Shown: positions 1-7,320, counted from the stretch's first letter. The stretch is DNA of 20,901 nucleotides from an uncultured Akkermansia sp. (GCA_904501915.1 CAJGCV010000031.1:1-20901); one strand, 5' to 3'. Notes: generated from the sequence alone by a model not told the origin. A program made the numbers and translations.

Positions 1-888
1 CGGCTGGTAGGGGGCAGCCAACTCAAAACCGGGGGCAATTTCGTACACCGGATCCTCGGTGAGTGAAACACGCAGCGTATCGCCAATACCATCTGCCAGC
101 AGAGAACCTACGCCCGTGGCGCTCTTGATGCGGGCATCCTCGCCCTCGCCAGCCTCCGTCACGCCCAGGTGGATGGGGTAGTTCCAATCCAGCCCCTCCT
201 CTGCCAGGCGCTTCACCAGCAAGCGGTAGGCCTGAATCATCACCTTCACATTGGAAGACTTCATGGAGAACACCAGCTGGTGGTAATCCAGTTCGCGGGC
301 AATGCGGGCAAACTCCAGCGCGCTTTCCACCATGCCGTCCGGAGTGTCGCCATAGCGGTTCAGAATGCGGTCGGAGAGGGAGCCGTGGTTCGCGCCCAGA
401 CGCATGGCGCGCCCATGTTCCTTGCAGAACAGCACCAGCGGGGTGAAAGCCGTGCGGATTTTCTCGATTTCCTCCTCGTATTCGTAATCGGTGTAGTCGC
501 GCTCCACAAACTTCTTCTTATCCACGAAGTTACCGGGATTCACGCGAATTTTCTCCACCCACTTGGCGGCTTCCATGGCGGCATCGGGCTTGAAATGGAT
601 ATCCGCCACCAGCGGCACATTGCACCCGGCAGCGCGCAACTCGCGGGCGATGTTCTCCAGGTTGGCGGCATAAACCTTGGTCTGCGCGGTCAGGCGGATG
701 ATTTCGCACCCGGCCTCGGCCAGTGCCAGAGACTCGCGCACGCAACCGGCGGTATCCAGCGTGTCACTGGTCAGCATGGACTGGATGCGGATGGGGTTAT
801 TCCCACCAACACCCACATTTCCCACCATCACCTCGCGGGTCAGGCGGCGCGTATACTGGTACAGACTCGGGCAATGAAGCGTGCTCAT
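1..888 (-). CDS. ispG: 4-hydroxy-3-methylbut-2-enyl diphosphate synthase IspG, 3' end outside the window
   Basis: IspG reductively converts MEcPP to HMBPP in the MEP isoprenoid pathway, using a 4Fe-4S cluster. The 296 visible residues are the N-terminal TIM-barrel part: IQSMLTSDT near residue 35, VADIHFKPDAA near 93, KIRVNPGNF near 112, then RLGANHGSLSDR, VFSMKSSN and HLGVTEAGEGEDARIKSA. The NHGSLSDRI...YGDTP and TEAGEGEDARIKSA wording is that of the long IspG type known from plants, Chlamydia and Bacteroidetes (an extra domain between barrel and cluster domain), so a protein of 600 or more residues is expected. The cluster cysteines lie beyond base 1 and cannot be checked. The start at 888 fits the family N-terminus and a promoter whose -10 box ends 6 bases before the ATG. 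There is no same-strand partner upstream. Confidence 0.95.
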   Translation of the reverse strand, partial: MSTLHCPSLYQYTRRLTREVMVGNVGVGGNNPIRIQSMLTSDTLDTAGCVRESLALAEAGCEIIRLTAQTKVYAANLENIARELRAAGCNVPLVADIHFKPDAAMEAAKWVEKIRVNPGNFVDKKKFVERDYTDYEYEEEIEKIRTAFTPLVLFCKEHGRAMRLGANHGSLSDRILNRYGDTPDGMVESALEFARIARELDYHQLVFSMKSSNVKVMIQAYRLLVKRLAEEGLDWNYPIHLGVTEAGEGEDARIKSATGVGSLLADGIGDTLRVSLTEDPVYEIAPGFELAAPYQP

Positions 889-894
889 GCCCCA

Positions 895-923
895 ACTTTA
901 CTCCCTCCGCACCCAATTATCAA
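895..923 (-). promoter_or_regulatory. Sigma-70-type promoter of ispG
   Basis: On the minus strand TTGATA (918-923), a 17-base spacer and TAAAGT (895-900) precede the ispG ATG by 6 bases. The predicted transcript would begin at or next to the start codon. Read by eye, not tested. Confidence 0.5.
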
Positions 924-994
924 GCCAGAACAAGCCGAAGTTGCCCTCAAAGCGAATTTTCTCCACCAGTATGGCTGCCTGCGGCGTTTTGAAG

Positions 995-1023
995 TTGACA
1001 TTTCCGGAGAATAGATTTAACTT
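995..1023 (+). promoter_or_regulatory. Possible promoter of the lipoprotein-tyrA operon
   Basis: A perfect TTGACA (995-1000) is followed after 17 bases by TAACTT (1018-1023), a weak -10 match. The start codon is 29 bases further on, so this promoter would give a leader of about 20 bases. The rest of the 889-1052 gap holds only the divergent ispG promoter and a TTAACTTAACTTAAG stretch. Confidence 0.35.
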
Positions 1024-1052
1024 AACTTAAGAAAACCATCGCATCTTTCCCC

Positions 1053-1652
1053 ATGAAGAAGTCCGCCTGTCATCTCCTGTTCCTGTCGCTCTCCAGCTGC
1101 ATGTTCAGTTCGTGTGTATACGTCACGCAGTCTGTTCCCGATATGCCCTACCAGGGAACCGCCGGTCGCACGCAATACCCGGACACATGGGTTACAACCC
1201 AGCCCACCGGCATCAACTACGCCCCGATTCCCGACCCGGTAACGGCACCCGCTACACCCACCACCCCGGCAAACCCGAATGCGCCGCTGGACCTGACGCA
1301 GCCGCTCACCCCGGTCACCAACAGAATTACCCCCAAACCAGTGGTTGCCCCCGCACCCGCCCCCACACCTGCCCCGGCGCCAGCCCCGGTGGCAAAGCCT
1401 GAGGTGAAACCAACAGCCCCTGTGCTGCAACCTATGGTGAACGCCACCGAAAAGAAGCCGGTGGACATGAGCCAGATTACCAACACAGGCCCCATACCCG
1501 TGGCAACCCGCGTGCCGGGAGACCCCACCCGCGTATACAACCCGCTGAACCCCAGCAAGACCATCCGCGTGGTGGATAAGAACGGCGTACCCTACCCCAG
1601 CGGCAAGGAACTGAAAGTGCGCGGCACCAATTTCCACTTCTACGTGCCGTAA
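1053..1652 (+). CDS. Small Ala/Pro-rich lipoprotein of unknown function
   Basis: This 199-residue protein has a lipoprotein signal peptide: two lysines, a short hydrophobic stretch and a cysteine-rich lipobox (SLSSC ending at residue 16, MFSSC ending at residue 21). Residues about 70-130 form a Pro/Ala/Thr linker with runs such as PAPAPTPAPAPAP, typical of envelope proteins that span the periplasm or peptidoglycan. The C-terminal 40 residues are better ordered (RVYNPLNPSKTIRVVDKNG, then KVRGTNFHFYVP at the end) and probably form a short conserved module. I do not recognise a named family. The stop is 3 bases before the tyrA ATG, so the two are very likely co-transcribed, although no functional link is apparent. 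No Shine-Dalgarno sequence is seen at the start. Confidence 0.85.
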   Translation: MKKSACHLLFLSLSSCMFSSCVYVTQSVPDMPYQGTAGRTQYPDTWVTTQPTGINYAPIPDPVTAPATPTTPANPNAPLDLTQPLTPVTNRITPKPVVAPAPAPTPAPAPAPVAKPEVKPTAPVLQPMVNATEKKPVDMSQITNTGPIPVATRVPGDPTRVYNPLNPSKTIRVVDKNGVPYPSGKELKVRGTNFHFYVP

Positions 1653-1655
1653 TGC

Positions 1656-2537
1656 ATGAGTAAACTCCCCTTCGAGAAAATCTGCATACTGGGGCCCGGC
1701 CTGCTTGGCGGTTCCATTGCCATGGCTGTGCACCAGCACATGCCGGAGTGCGAACTGCGCATCTGGGCGCGCCGGCAGCAACCGCTCGATTTCGTGCGCG
1801 AATGCGGCATCACCGAGCACACCTACACCGATGCCCGCGAAGCCGCCCGAGGCGCAGACCTCATCATCCTCGCCACCCCCATCGGAGCTTTTGAGGAACT
1901 CTCTCGCTACATTCTCTCCGCCGTTGCCAAAGAAGCCATCATCACCGACATCGGCTCCGTGAAAGCGTATGTACACCGCACCACAGGCGCCATGCTCACC
2001 AGCCGCGGCCGCTGTTTCATCGGTTCACACCCCATGGCAGGGGCAGAAACACCAGGCATTGAAAACGCGTTTGCCGACCTCATCAAAGGCGCAACCGTAG
2101 CCCTCACCAACCCGCATGGTGCACCGGAAGCCAAGCTGCAGCAACTGGCTGCCTTCTGGGAAGCCCTGGGCACCAGCACCTATGTGATGGACCCGGCGAA
2201 CCACGACCGCACCGTGGCGCGTATCTCCCACTGCCCGCACATTCTGGCAGCGCTCTGCGCACGCGGCGCAACCCTGGGACAGGAACCCATGGAAGACCTG
2301 CAGCGCCTCGCAGCCAGCGGCTTCCGCGACACCACGCGCGTCTGCTCCGGCGGTGCCAACATGTGGGCAGACATTCTCTGGGAAAATGACGTTGCCGTTC
2401 GATCAGCCCTGCACGATTGTGTGAACGACCTGCACCACCTCATTGACCTGCTCGAAACGCAGGACAAGGAAGGCGTGCGCCAATGGCTCATCGCCGCCAA
2501 AAACGCCCGCGAAACAATCCGGGAAATTGACAATTGA
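1656..2537 (+). CDS. tyrA: Prephenate dehydrogenase (tyrosine biosynthesis)
   Basis: Oxidative decarboxylation of prephenate to 4-hydroxyphenylpyruvate in the cytoplasm (an arogenate-specific variant cannot be excluded). The 293 residues begin with a Rossmann NAD(P) motif, ILGPGLLGGSIA at residues about 9-20, followed by LIILATPIGAF and ITDIGSVK. The substrate-site signatures SHPMAGAETPG and HDRTVARISHCPH, the latter with the conserved histidine pair, are present. The length fits a monofunctional TyrA without chorismate mutase or ACT domain. It starts 3 bases after the lipoprotein stop. The last codons and stop (EIDN, TGA) are encoded inside a 7-base repeat array that continues downstream. 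Alternatives within the family, such as cyclohexadienyl dehydrogenase, differ only in substrate preference. Confidence 0.93.
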   Translation: MSKLPFEKICILGPGLLGGSIAMAVHQHMPECELRIWARRQQPLDFVRECGITEHTYTDAREAARGADLIILATPIGAFEELSRYILSAVAKEAIITDIGSVKAYVHRTTGAMLTSRGRCFIGSHPMAGAETPGIENAFADLIKGATVALTNPHGAPEAKLQQLAAFWEALGTSTYVMDPANHDRTVARISHCPHILAALCARGATLGQEPMEDLQRLAASGFRDTTRVCSGGANMWADILWENDVAVRSALHDCVNDLHHLIDLLETQDKEGVRQWLIAAKNARETIREIDN

Positions 2538-2560
2538 CGAATGACAATTAACTATTGATT
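2526..2560 (+). repeat. Degenerate 7-base repeat array over the tyrA stop codon
   Basis: Five consecutive 7-mers: ATTGACA, ATTGACG, AATGACA, ATTAACT, ATTGATT. The array starts inside the last tyrA codons, supplies its TGA (2535-2537) and repeats stop codons every 7 bases (TGA 2542, TAA 2549, TGA 2556), so all three frames are closed. Between this array and its counterpart at 2682 there are 121 bases with short inverted repeats such as ACTCGC-CA-GCGAGT, but no clear U-tract terminator. Confidence 0.6.
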
Positions 2561-2681
2561 CCCCCCCTTGCGCGGCAAGAAACAATAGACTCGCCAGCGA
2601 GTATCAGGCAACACCTGCAAGCCCCCTCCATCCACCCTTGGCGTAACGAAAACTCCGAGTTGTGAGAATCAGCACCCACCC

Positions 2682-2713
2682 AATTATTCACTATTCGTTA
2701 ATCACTAATCATT
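2682..2713 (-). repeat. Degenerate 7-base repeat array over the rsgA stop codon
   Basis: Read on the minus strand, in the sense of rsgA: AATG, ATTAGTG, ATTAACG, AATAGTG, AATAATT. The rsgA TGA (2709-2711) lies in the first unit, and further stops in every frame follow (TAG, TGA, TAA). It is similar in unit length and base composition to the array after tyrA, with the opposite orientation. Confidence 0.55.
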
Positions 2714-3833
2714 CCGAATAGTATTGCCTGCGGTGGGGATTCAGATTGCGGCGGTGGTCTTCGCGGTCCTCACGGTTGCGGAGGACGTGGCGTTTTTCAC
2801 GGCGGTTGACACGCTCCAGGGTCATCTGGCGTTTTTCATTGCGGCGCTCCAGCTCGGCAATTTCGGCATCAAGATTGAGGAAATGCTCGTAACGCTCCTG
2901 GGTCAGCGTACCGTTTTCCAATGCAGCGCGAATGGCACAGCCGGCATCCTTTCGGTGAGAACAATCGGCAAAGCGGCACTGGCTCTCCAGCTCAGTCAAA
3001 TCAGCAAACTGGGCGCGAAGCGTGGCAGCATCCGTCCACATGTGAATCTCGCGCATGCCGGGGTTATCAATGAGCACCCCGCCGCCTGCCAGAATCACCA
3101 GCTCGCGCGCCACAGTCGTATGGCGGCCCTTACCCGTCACCTCATTCACATGGCCGGTCTCCAGCCATTCATCACCCAGCAGGCTGTTCACAAAAGTGCT
3201 CTTGCCCACGCCGGAGGAACCCACCACCGTAATGGTACGGCCCTTGGGGACGCGGCGCAGATACTGCGGATATCCCTTGCGCCAGCGCGCCACGATGGGG
3301 TACACCTCGGCGCATCCCAGGGCGCGGATTTCCTCCAGCGCGCGCTGCATATCGGCCTCCGGGGCGGTATCAGCCTTGTTCACCAGCACCACGGGCTCTG
3401 CACCGCTCTTGCGAATGAGGGTGAGGTAGCGTTCAATGCGGCGGGGGTTGTAATCGCTCTCAGCATCGGTAACCACCACCACCATGTCCACATTTGCGCC
3501 GATGACCTGCTCGGCACAGCTGCGACCGGGAGCTTTGCGCGAAAAGCGGTTGCGGCGCGGCAGCATGGCGCGGATGACCGGCAGGTCCTTTCCCTGCCCC
3601 GGGTCCACAGCCACCCAGTCACCCACGGTAGGCAAATCGGCATCGGAAACAGCATCGTGCCACACCTTGCCACATAGCACCACCTCATGGTCGCCCTTGC
3701 CCTTGGCAATAACCGTGAAATTAATCTTGGTTTCGCGGATAATACGGGCGGGATACCACTCCGGATGCCCCAGCGCAGCAAGCGCCTCTGCGTAATCCGG
3801 GCCCCAGCCCAGCATTTCCATGGTCACTTTCAT
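2709..3833 (-). CDS. rsgA: Ribosome small-subunit-dependent GTPase A (30S maturation)
   Basis: RsgA is a circularly permuted GTPase that checks late 30S subunit assembly. The 374 residues show an N-terminal OB-fold part (TVGDWVAVDPGQ), then the permuted G motifs in the diagnostic order: G4 VLVNKADT, G1 GSSGVGKSTF, a T-rich switch (GKGRHTTVAREL) and G3 DNPGMRE. A C-terminal zinc knuckle follows with the ligand pattern C-x4-C-x-H-x5-C (CRFADCSHRKDAGC). The final 50 residues are rich in Arg/Glu and probably helical. The ATG overlaps the coaB stop (ATGA, 3830-3833), so it is translated from the coaB mRNA. The stop codon is embedded in a 7-base repeat array. All motif residues are intact. Confidence 0.95.
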   Translation of the reverse strand: MKVTMEMLGWGPDYAEALAALGHPEWYPARIIRETKINFTVIAKGKGDHEVVLCGKVWHDAVSDADLPTVGDWVAVDPGQGKDLPVIRAMLPRRNRFSRKAPGRSCAEQVIGANVDMVVVVTDAESDYNPRRIERYLTLIRKSGAEPVVLVNKADTAPEADMQRALEEIRALGCAEVYPIVARWRKGYPQYLRRVPKGRTITVVGSSGVGKSTFVNSLLGDEWLETGHVNEVTGKGRHTTVARELVILAGGGVLIDNPGMREIHMWTDAATLRAQFADLTELESQCRFADCSHRKDAGCAIRAALENGTLTQERYEHFLNLDAEIAELERRNEKRQMTLERVNRREKRHVLRNREDREDHRRNLNPHRRQYYSE

Positions 3834-4465
3834 GCGCGGCGAATCAACGTTGCGTGTTCGATAATATGCAGAGCGATATGCTCCTTGGTGTCCTTTTCCA
3901 GATACTCCACGCTATCAGGATACACCAGCGACACTTCATTCTCGCGGGAATCAAAACCGATATCATGGCGGGAGACATCATTCGCCACAATCATATCGCA
4001 CTTCTTGCGCTGCAGTTTCTCGCGGGCGTATGCCTCCACATTCTGCGTCTCGGCGGCAAAGCCCACCAGCGTGCCGGTGAAGCCAAAGACATCGCGCATA
4101 CTGCCCAGAATATCCGGCGTTTTTTCCAGCTCTATCACCAGGCGCTCGCCGCTCTTCTTCATTTTCTGCTCCTGCACCACCACCGGGCGATAATCGGCCA
4201 CAGCCGCGCAGAGGATGGCAACATCGGCATACTTCACCATATCGCGCACGGCTTCATACATCTGCTGCGCACTTTCCACCGGTATGAAATCCACCCCGGC
4301 GGGCACATCCAGCGTGGTGGGTCCGGAGATGAGAATCACCTCGTGCCCCTCGTGGCGGGCAGCCCCAGCCAGCGCATAACCCATGCGACCGGATGAACGG
4401 TTGGTGAGGTAACGCACGGGGTCAAGCGCCTCGCGCGTGGGACCGGCTGTGATGAGAAACTTCAT
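3830..4465 (-). CDS. coaB: Stand-alone phosphopantothenate-cysteine ligase (CoaB)
   Basis: CoaB joins 4'-phosphopantothenate and cysteine in coenzyme A synthesis. In most bacteria it is the C-terminal half of CoaBC; here the 211 residues are the CoaB half only. Visible signatures: ITAGPTREALDPVRYLTN at the N-terminus, the nucleotide and dimer motif NRSSGRMG, CAAVADYRP, the lysine-rich KMKKSG stretch just before ELEKTPDIL, and FAAETQN. No CoaC (decarboxylase) partner is in this window, so it must be encoded elsewhere. The gene heads a two-gene operon with rsgA through an ATGA overlap. A promoter (TTGCCA, 17, TAGAAT) ends 10 bases before the ATG, and a 12-base palindrome fills the space between. 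Confidence 0.9.
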   Translation of the reverse strand: MKFLITAGPTREALDPVRYLTNRSSGRMGYALAGAARHEGHEVILISGPTTLDVPAGVDFIPVESAQQMYEAVRDMVKYADVAILCAAVADYRPVVVQEQKMKKSGERLVIELEKTPDILGSMRDVFGFTGTLVGFAAETQNVEAYAREKLQRKKCDMIVANDVSRHDIGFDSRENEVSLVYPDSVEYLEKDTKEHIALHIIEHATLIRRA

Positions 4466-4475
4466 ATCGCCGGCG

Positions 4476-4504
4476 ATTCTAGCATATCATATCGCCGTTG
4501 GCAA
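4476..4504 (-). promoter_or_regulatory. Promoter of coaB-rsgA with overlapping palindrome
   Basis: Minus strand TTGCCA (4499-4504), 17 bases, TAGAAT (4476-4481); the ATG follows after 10 bases. The perfect palindrome ATCGCCGGCGAT (4466-4477) sits on the predicted transcription start, and CATATCGCCG occurs twice (4463-4472 and 4488-4497), once in the spacer. This could be an operator, but that is inference. Confidence 0.5.
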
Positions 4505-4699
4505 CATTAACTGCTTCTATCTGCTGTACATTCCCTGTGATATTTGCTTGAGTTACGAAACATCAACCTTTTCCCCTCCGCTATGCTCCGGAAATTATTT
4601 TGCAGAACATCGCTCATTCTCCCGCTCCTGCTGCAGGCTTACAGTTGCATCATCTGAGTGCTCACATCAACTACTGCGGCGGCCGAGATACACACCCGC

Positions 4700-5650
4700 T
4701 TACTGAAGCTGCCCGGCAGCATAGTCTGCCGCCATAAGTCCGGCGCCGATGATACCGGCATCTGCCCCGAAATGAGCGGGCAGCAGACGCAGGCTCTCAT
4801 AATGCACCGGGAAGAGTTGCGCTTTCAGGCAGGCCTGCAGCGGGTTGAAAAGCAAATCCCCCGCTTTGGCCACGCCGCCGCCGATAATGCAAGCGGAGGG
4901 CACAAAGGCGTACATCATGTTCATGATGAGGCAGCCCAGCTTCTCTGCAAAATCACGGTAAAGCTGCAGCGCAAGGGCATCGCCCGCGCGGGCTGCAAGC
5001 TCCAGCTGATACGGCGAGCACTCTGCCGCGGTTTTCCGGATTCCCGCTTCGGCATAGCGGGCTACAGCATCGGCAGTGAATTCATTGTGGCCTATGTATT
5101 CTTCCACAGCACCTCGATTTCCGAATGGACCGACCCGGCCATCGAACGCCACACTGGTCTGCCCCAGCTCTGCAGCAGAAACATTGCGCCCGCGCAACAG
5201 GCGGTTGTGCACCACAATGCAACCGCCAATGCCCGTTCCAAGCGTAAGACACAGCAGACTGTCCAGCCCTTTGCCTGCGCCCAGCTTCCATTCTGCATAG
5301 CCCATGCAGTTGGCATCATTATCCAGCACCACGGGAAGCTTCAATGCTCGTTCCATCACTTCACGCACCGGCACCTGGTGATTCCACACCGGCACATTGG
5401 TGAGCTGGTAGAGCACGCCTTTATGAAAATCGACCCAGCCAGGCATGCCCAGTCCCACCGCTACCACCTGCGGATACTTACGCTGCAGTACCTTCATAGT
5501 AGCGCACATAGCGGCCATAATGGATTCCGGGCTATCGAATTCAGGCGTCGGCAAAGGTGCAGCCTTATCCACCAGTTCCGCTCCACGGGTCACTCCAATC
5601 TTGATACTCGTGCCGCCGAAATCCACCGCTATGGCCAGTTTCTCGCTCAT
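4700..5650 (-). CDS. ROK-family sugar kinase (glucokinase-like), zinc-site residues absent
   Basis: ROK proteins phosphorylate glucose, N-acetylmannosamine or similar sugars, or act as repressors; this one has no DNA-binding domain and so is a kinase candidate. The 316 residues show the ATP phosphate loop VDFGGTSIKIGV (about 9-20), the catalytic aspartate in LDNDANCMGYAE, and the second phosphate motif TLGTGIGGC. The usual ROK zinc site (GH followed by CxCGxxGCxE) is replaced by ELGQ and FGNRGAVEE, so the histidine and all three cysteines are missing. Substrate cannot be told from sequence. It is a single gene with a near-consensus promoter whose -10 ends 6 bases before the ATG. The gap upstream of coaB (4466-4699) contains only the coaB promoter and a 24-codon lipoprotein-like ORF. 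Confidence 0.93.
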   Translation of the reverse strand: MSEKLAIAVDFGGTSIKIGVTRGAELVDKAAPLPTPEFDSPESIMAAMCATMKVLQRKYPQVVAVGLGMPGWVDFHKGVLYQLTNVPVWNHQVPVREVMERALKLPVVLDNDANCMGYAEWKLGAGKGLDSLLCLTLGTGIGGCIVVHNRLLRGRNVSAAELGQTSVAFDGRVGPFGNRGAVEEYIGHNEFTADAVARYAEAGIRKTAAECSPYQLELAARAGDALALQLYRDFAEKLGCLIMNMMYAFVPSACIIGGGVAKAGDLLFNPLQACLKAQLFPVHYESLRLLPAHFGADAGIIGAGLMAADYAAGQLQ

Positions 5651-5656
5651 GCGGAC

Positions 5657-5685
5657 ATTATAAACAGCAGTCCCTCCAGGCTCAA
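5657..5685 (-). promoter_or_regulatory. Promoter of the ROK kinase gene
   Basis: Minus strand TTGAGC (5680-5685), 17-base spacer, perfect TATAAT (5657-5662). The ATG (5650) begins after 6 bases, exactly where transcription is expected to start, so the mRNA is probably leaderless. No Shine-Dalgarno sequence is possible in this arrangement. Confidence 0.65.
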
Positions 5686-5781
5686 GTCATTTTTGAAAAG
5701 ATGCCCCGGGGAGGGGGCTGTTTCATATTGGCTGGCACCTTTATTCATTCAAATCAGAAACAGGCCCGAGCAAAATGAACC

Positions 5782-5808
5782 ACCCCGGCTGCTTGCGGCA
5801 ACCGGGGT
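5782..5808 (-). terminator. Probable terminator downstream of hisC
   Basis: Arms ACCCCGG (5782-5788) and CCGGGGT (5802-5808) form a 7-bp GC-rich stem around a 13-base loop that itself can close TGC/GCA. On the minus strand it is followed by a moderately T-rich stretch (GGTTCATTTTGC). The plus side is also T-rich, so it may work both ways. It lies about 100 bases after the hisC stop. The rest of 5651-5912 holds only the ROK promoter. Confidence 0.5.
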
Positions 5809-5912
5809 AGTGTCAACTTTTCTCTCTCTTTTACTGAACCTCGCTCTCGCGGGTACAGGGGCATTCTAGCACATTATCCTACCATGTCAAGGGAGATTTT
5901 AACAAATTCACA

Positions 5913-7010
5913 CTATTTTTGCAGAATTTCCGTTAAAACTTCAATACAACGGTCATTTTCGCGCGAATTTCCGATAGTGATGCGGATATATTCATGCAAA
6001 CCGTACGCAGCCATGGGACGCATGATGACACCTTGGGCCAGAGCCTTGCGGAATACCTCCACCCCATTGCCGACATTCACGAGGATAAAGTTCGTATGAC
6101 TGGGCACATACTCCAGCCCCAGAGATTCAAAGAAGCGCACGTACTGCAACCGCCCCGCAGTCACCATTTGCACCGAGCGGGCAATATGCTCCTTGTCATC
6201 GAGCGCAGCCAACGCACCCACCTGAGCAAAAGCATTTACATTAAACGGAGAACGGGCTTTATTCAGCAAGTCAGCAATTTCCGGGGTGGTAATGGCATAA
6301 CCGCAGCGGGCACCTGCCAGCCCATATGCCTTGGAGAACGTGCGGAGCACCACCACATTTCTGCCTTCCTTCACAAATCTGACACTGTCTGTTGCCTCAC
6401 CGGCAAATTCAATATACGCCTCATCGATGGCCACGACCACATGCTCCGGCACACGGGCAACGAAGTGCTCCAACTCCTGCTGAGTCACCATGGAGCCCAC
6501 GGGATTCGTAGGGTTAGTGATGAAGATAAGCCGGGTTTCAGGCGTTACCGCCTCCAGCATAGCGTCAAGGTTATGAATCCATTTATCGCGGTTCGGAATA
6601 GAAATGTAACGCGCGCCGAGAAGCCTTGCAACTATGGGATACAGAGTAAAGGCATAATCCGCGGCAATAACCTCTGCACCGGGACGCAGAAACGCATGTC
6701 CCAGCAATTCGATAAGCTCGCTGCTGCCATTGACCACAGCAGTGTTTGCAAACGATACCCCATGCTCTGCCGCCAGGCGGCTGCGCAGCGCAAACGATGC
6801 TCCATCCGGGTATATGTGCATACCACAAGCCGCCCGGCTCATGGCCTCCACAGCCCTGGGCGATGGTCCCAATGAGTTCTCATTTGATGCCAGTTTCACA
6901 ATATCCTCCGGGCGCAGCCCCAGCTCACGTGCCGTTTCTTCAATCGGCTTGCCTGGCTGATATGCCACCAACTCGTGCACATTCTGATTTGCGTAGGAAA
7001 TAATACTCAT
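5913..7010 (-). CDS. hisC: Histidinol-phosphate aminotransferase
   Basis: PLP-dependent transamination of imidazole-acetol phosphate to histidinol phosphate. From the chosen start the protein has 365 residues, normal for HisC. Signatures of fold-type I: KLASNENSLGPSP near the N-terminus, VVNGSSELIELL, ITNPTNPVGS, AIDEAYIEF and the Schiff-base lysine in TFSKAYGLAGARCGY, with a C-terminal IRITIG (substrate arginine). Start choice: a promoter TTGCAC-16-TATAAT runs into the ATG at 7025, so transcription should begin near 7017, which favours the ATG at 7010 (MSIISYANQ). Starts at 7025 (preceded by AAGGG) or 7073 remain possible. The gene stands alone, outside any his operon in this window; aromatic aminotransferase activity is a common side role in the family. 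Confidence 0.92.
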   Translation of the reverse strand: MSIISYANQNVHELVAYQPGKPIEETARELGLRPEDIVKLASNENSLGPSPRAVEAMSRAACGMHIYPDGASFALRSRLAAEHGVSFANTAVVNGSSELIELLGHAFLRPGAEVIAADYAFTLYPIVARLLGARYISIPNRDKWIHNLDAMLEAVTPETRLIFITNPTNPVGSMVTQQELEHFVARVPEHVVVAIDEAYIEFAGEATDSVRFVKEGRNVVVLRTFSKAYGLAGARCGYAITTPEIADLLNKARSPFNVNAFAQVGALAALDDKEHIARSVQMVTAGRLQYVRFFESLGLEYVPSHTNFILVNVGNGVEVFRKALAQGVIMRPMAAYGLHEYIRITIGNSRENDRCIEVLTEILQK

Positions 7011-7023
7011 ATCGTTACTGCTC

Positions 7024-7051
7024 ATTATACCCTTGCATCTGACCAGTGCAA
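7024..7051 (-). promoter_or_regulatory. Promoter of hisC
   Basis: Minus strand TTGCAC (7046-7051), 16 bases, perfect TATAAT (7024-7029). The -10 box includes the A and T of the ATG at 7025, which argues that the next ATG (7010, 13 bases on) is the translated one. Confidence 0.55.
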
Positions 7052-7097
7052 GCCTTCTTTCCGGCATTCGCAAAACCAGGAGGCTGGTCTTTTTTAC

Positions 7098-7125
7098 TTG
7101 ACCAACGTTAAAACTGTGCTATAAG
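7098..7125 (+). promoter_or_regulatory. Promoter of the 48-residue mini-protein
   Basis: TTGACC (7098-7103), 16-base spacer, TATAAG (7120-7125), with a GTG start 28 bases downstream. ACCAACGTTAAAAC (7101-7114) recurs with one mismatch at 7148-7161 over the start codon. Confidence 0.45.
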
Positions 7126-7153
7126 GAAAGATAGCTGTACCACCTATACCAAC

Positions 7154-7300
7154 GTGAAAACGAACAACGTCATTACCATCGTTTGTGCGGGATTCTCTCT
7201 CGCCGTCTGTATGCTGCTGGGTGCCATATTCGGCACGGCCGGTAATGCCGCACCCTCTCAGCTCAGTTCAACGCAAGTGACACAGACTGTAGGAGACTGA
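7154..7300 (+). CDS. 48-residue single-pass or secreted mini-protein, GTG start
   Basis: A GTG-initiated frame of 48 codons ends in TGA at 7298-7300. The product starts with K and polar residues (MKTNNV), has one hydrophobic segment of about 22 residues (ITIVCAGFSLAVC and on to LLGAIFG) and a possible signal-peptidase site after AGNAA, leaving a Ser/Thr/Gln-rich tail of about 15 residues. It could be a small membrane protein or a short exported peptide. Support comes from the good upstream promoter, the clean N-region/H-region layout and the lack of any other gene in the 7026-7320 gap. It converges on the neighbouring minus-strand gene 20 bases later. No family recognised; no Shine-Dalgarno sequence. 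Confidence 0.5.
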   Translation: MKTNNVITIVCAGFSLAVCMLLGAIFGTAGNAAPSQLSSTQVTQTVGD

Positions 7301-7320
7301 CACACCATCGGCACTGGACT

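Noticed and set aside
1017..1976. 319-codon minus-strand frame over the lipoprotein and start of tyrA
   Set aside because: Crosses two well-supported plus genes; Gly/Arg/Cys-rich shadow composition.
4658..5869. 403-codon plus-strand open frame over the ROK kinase
   Set aside because: GTG-started shadow of the kinase gene; high His/Gln/Arg content and no recognisable motif, while the minus frame has all ROK ATP motifs.
7101..7161. Direct repeat ACCAACGT-AAAAC as an operator pair
   Set aside because: Two 14-base copies with a mismatch, one overlapping the start codon; no symmetry, so probably chance.
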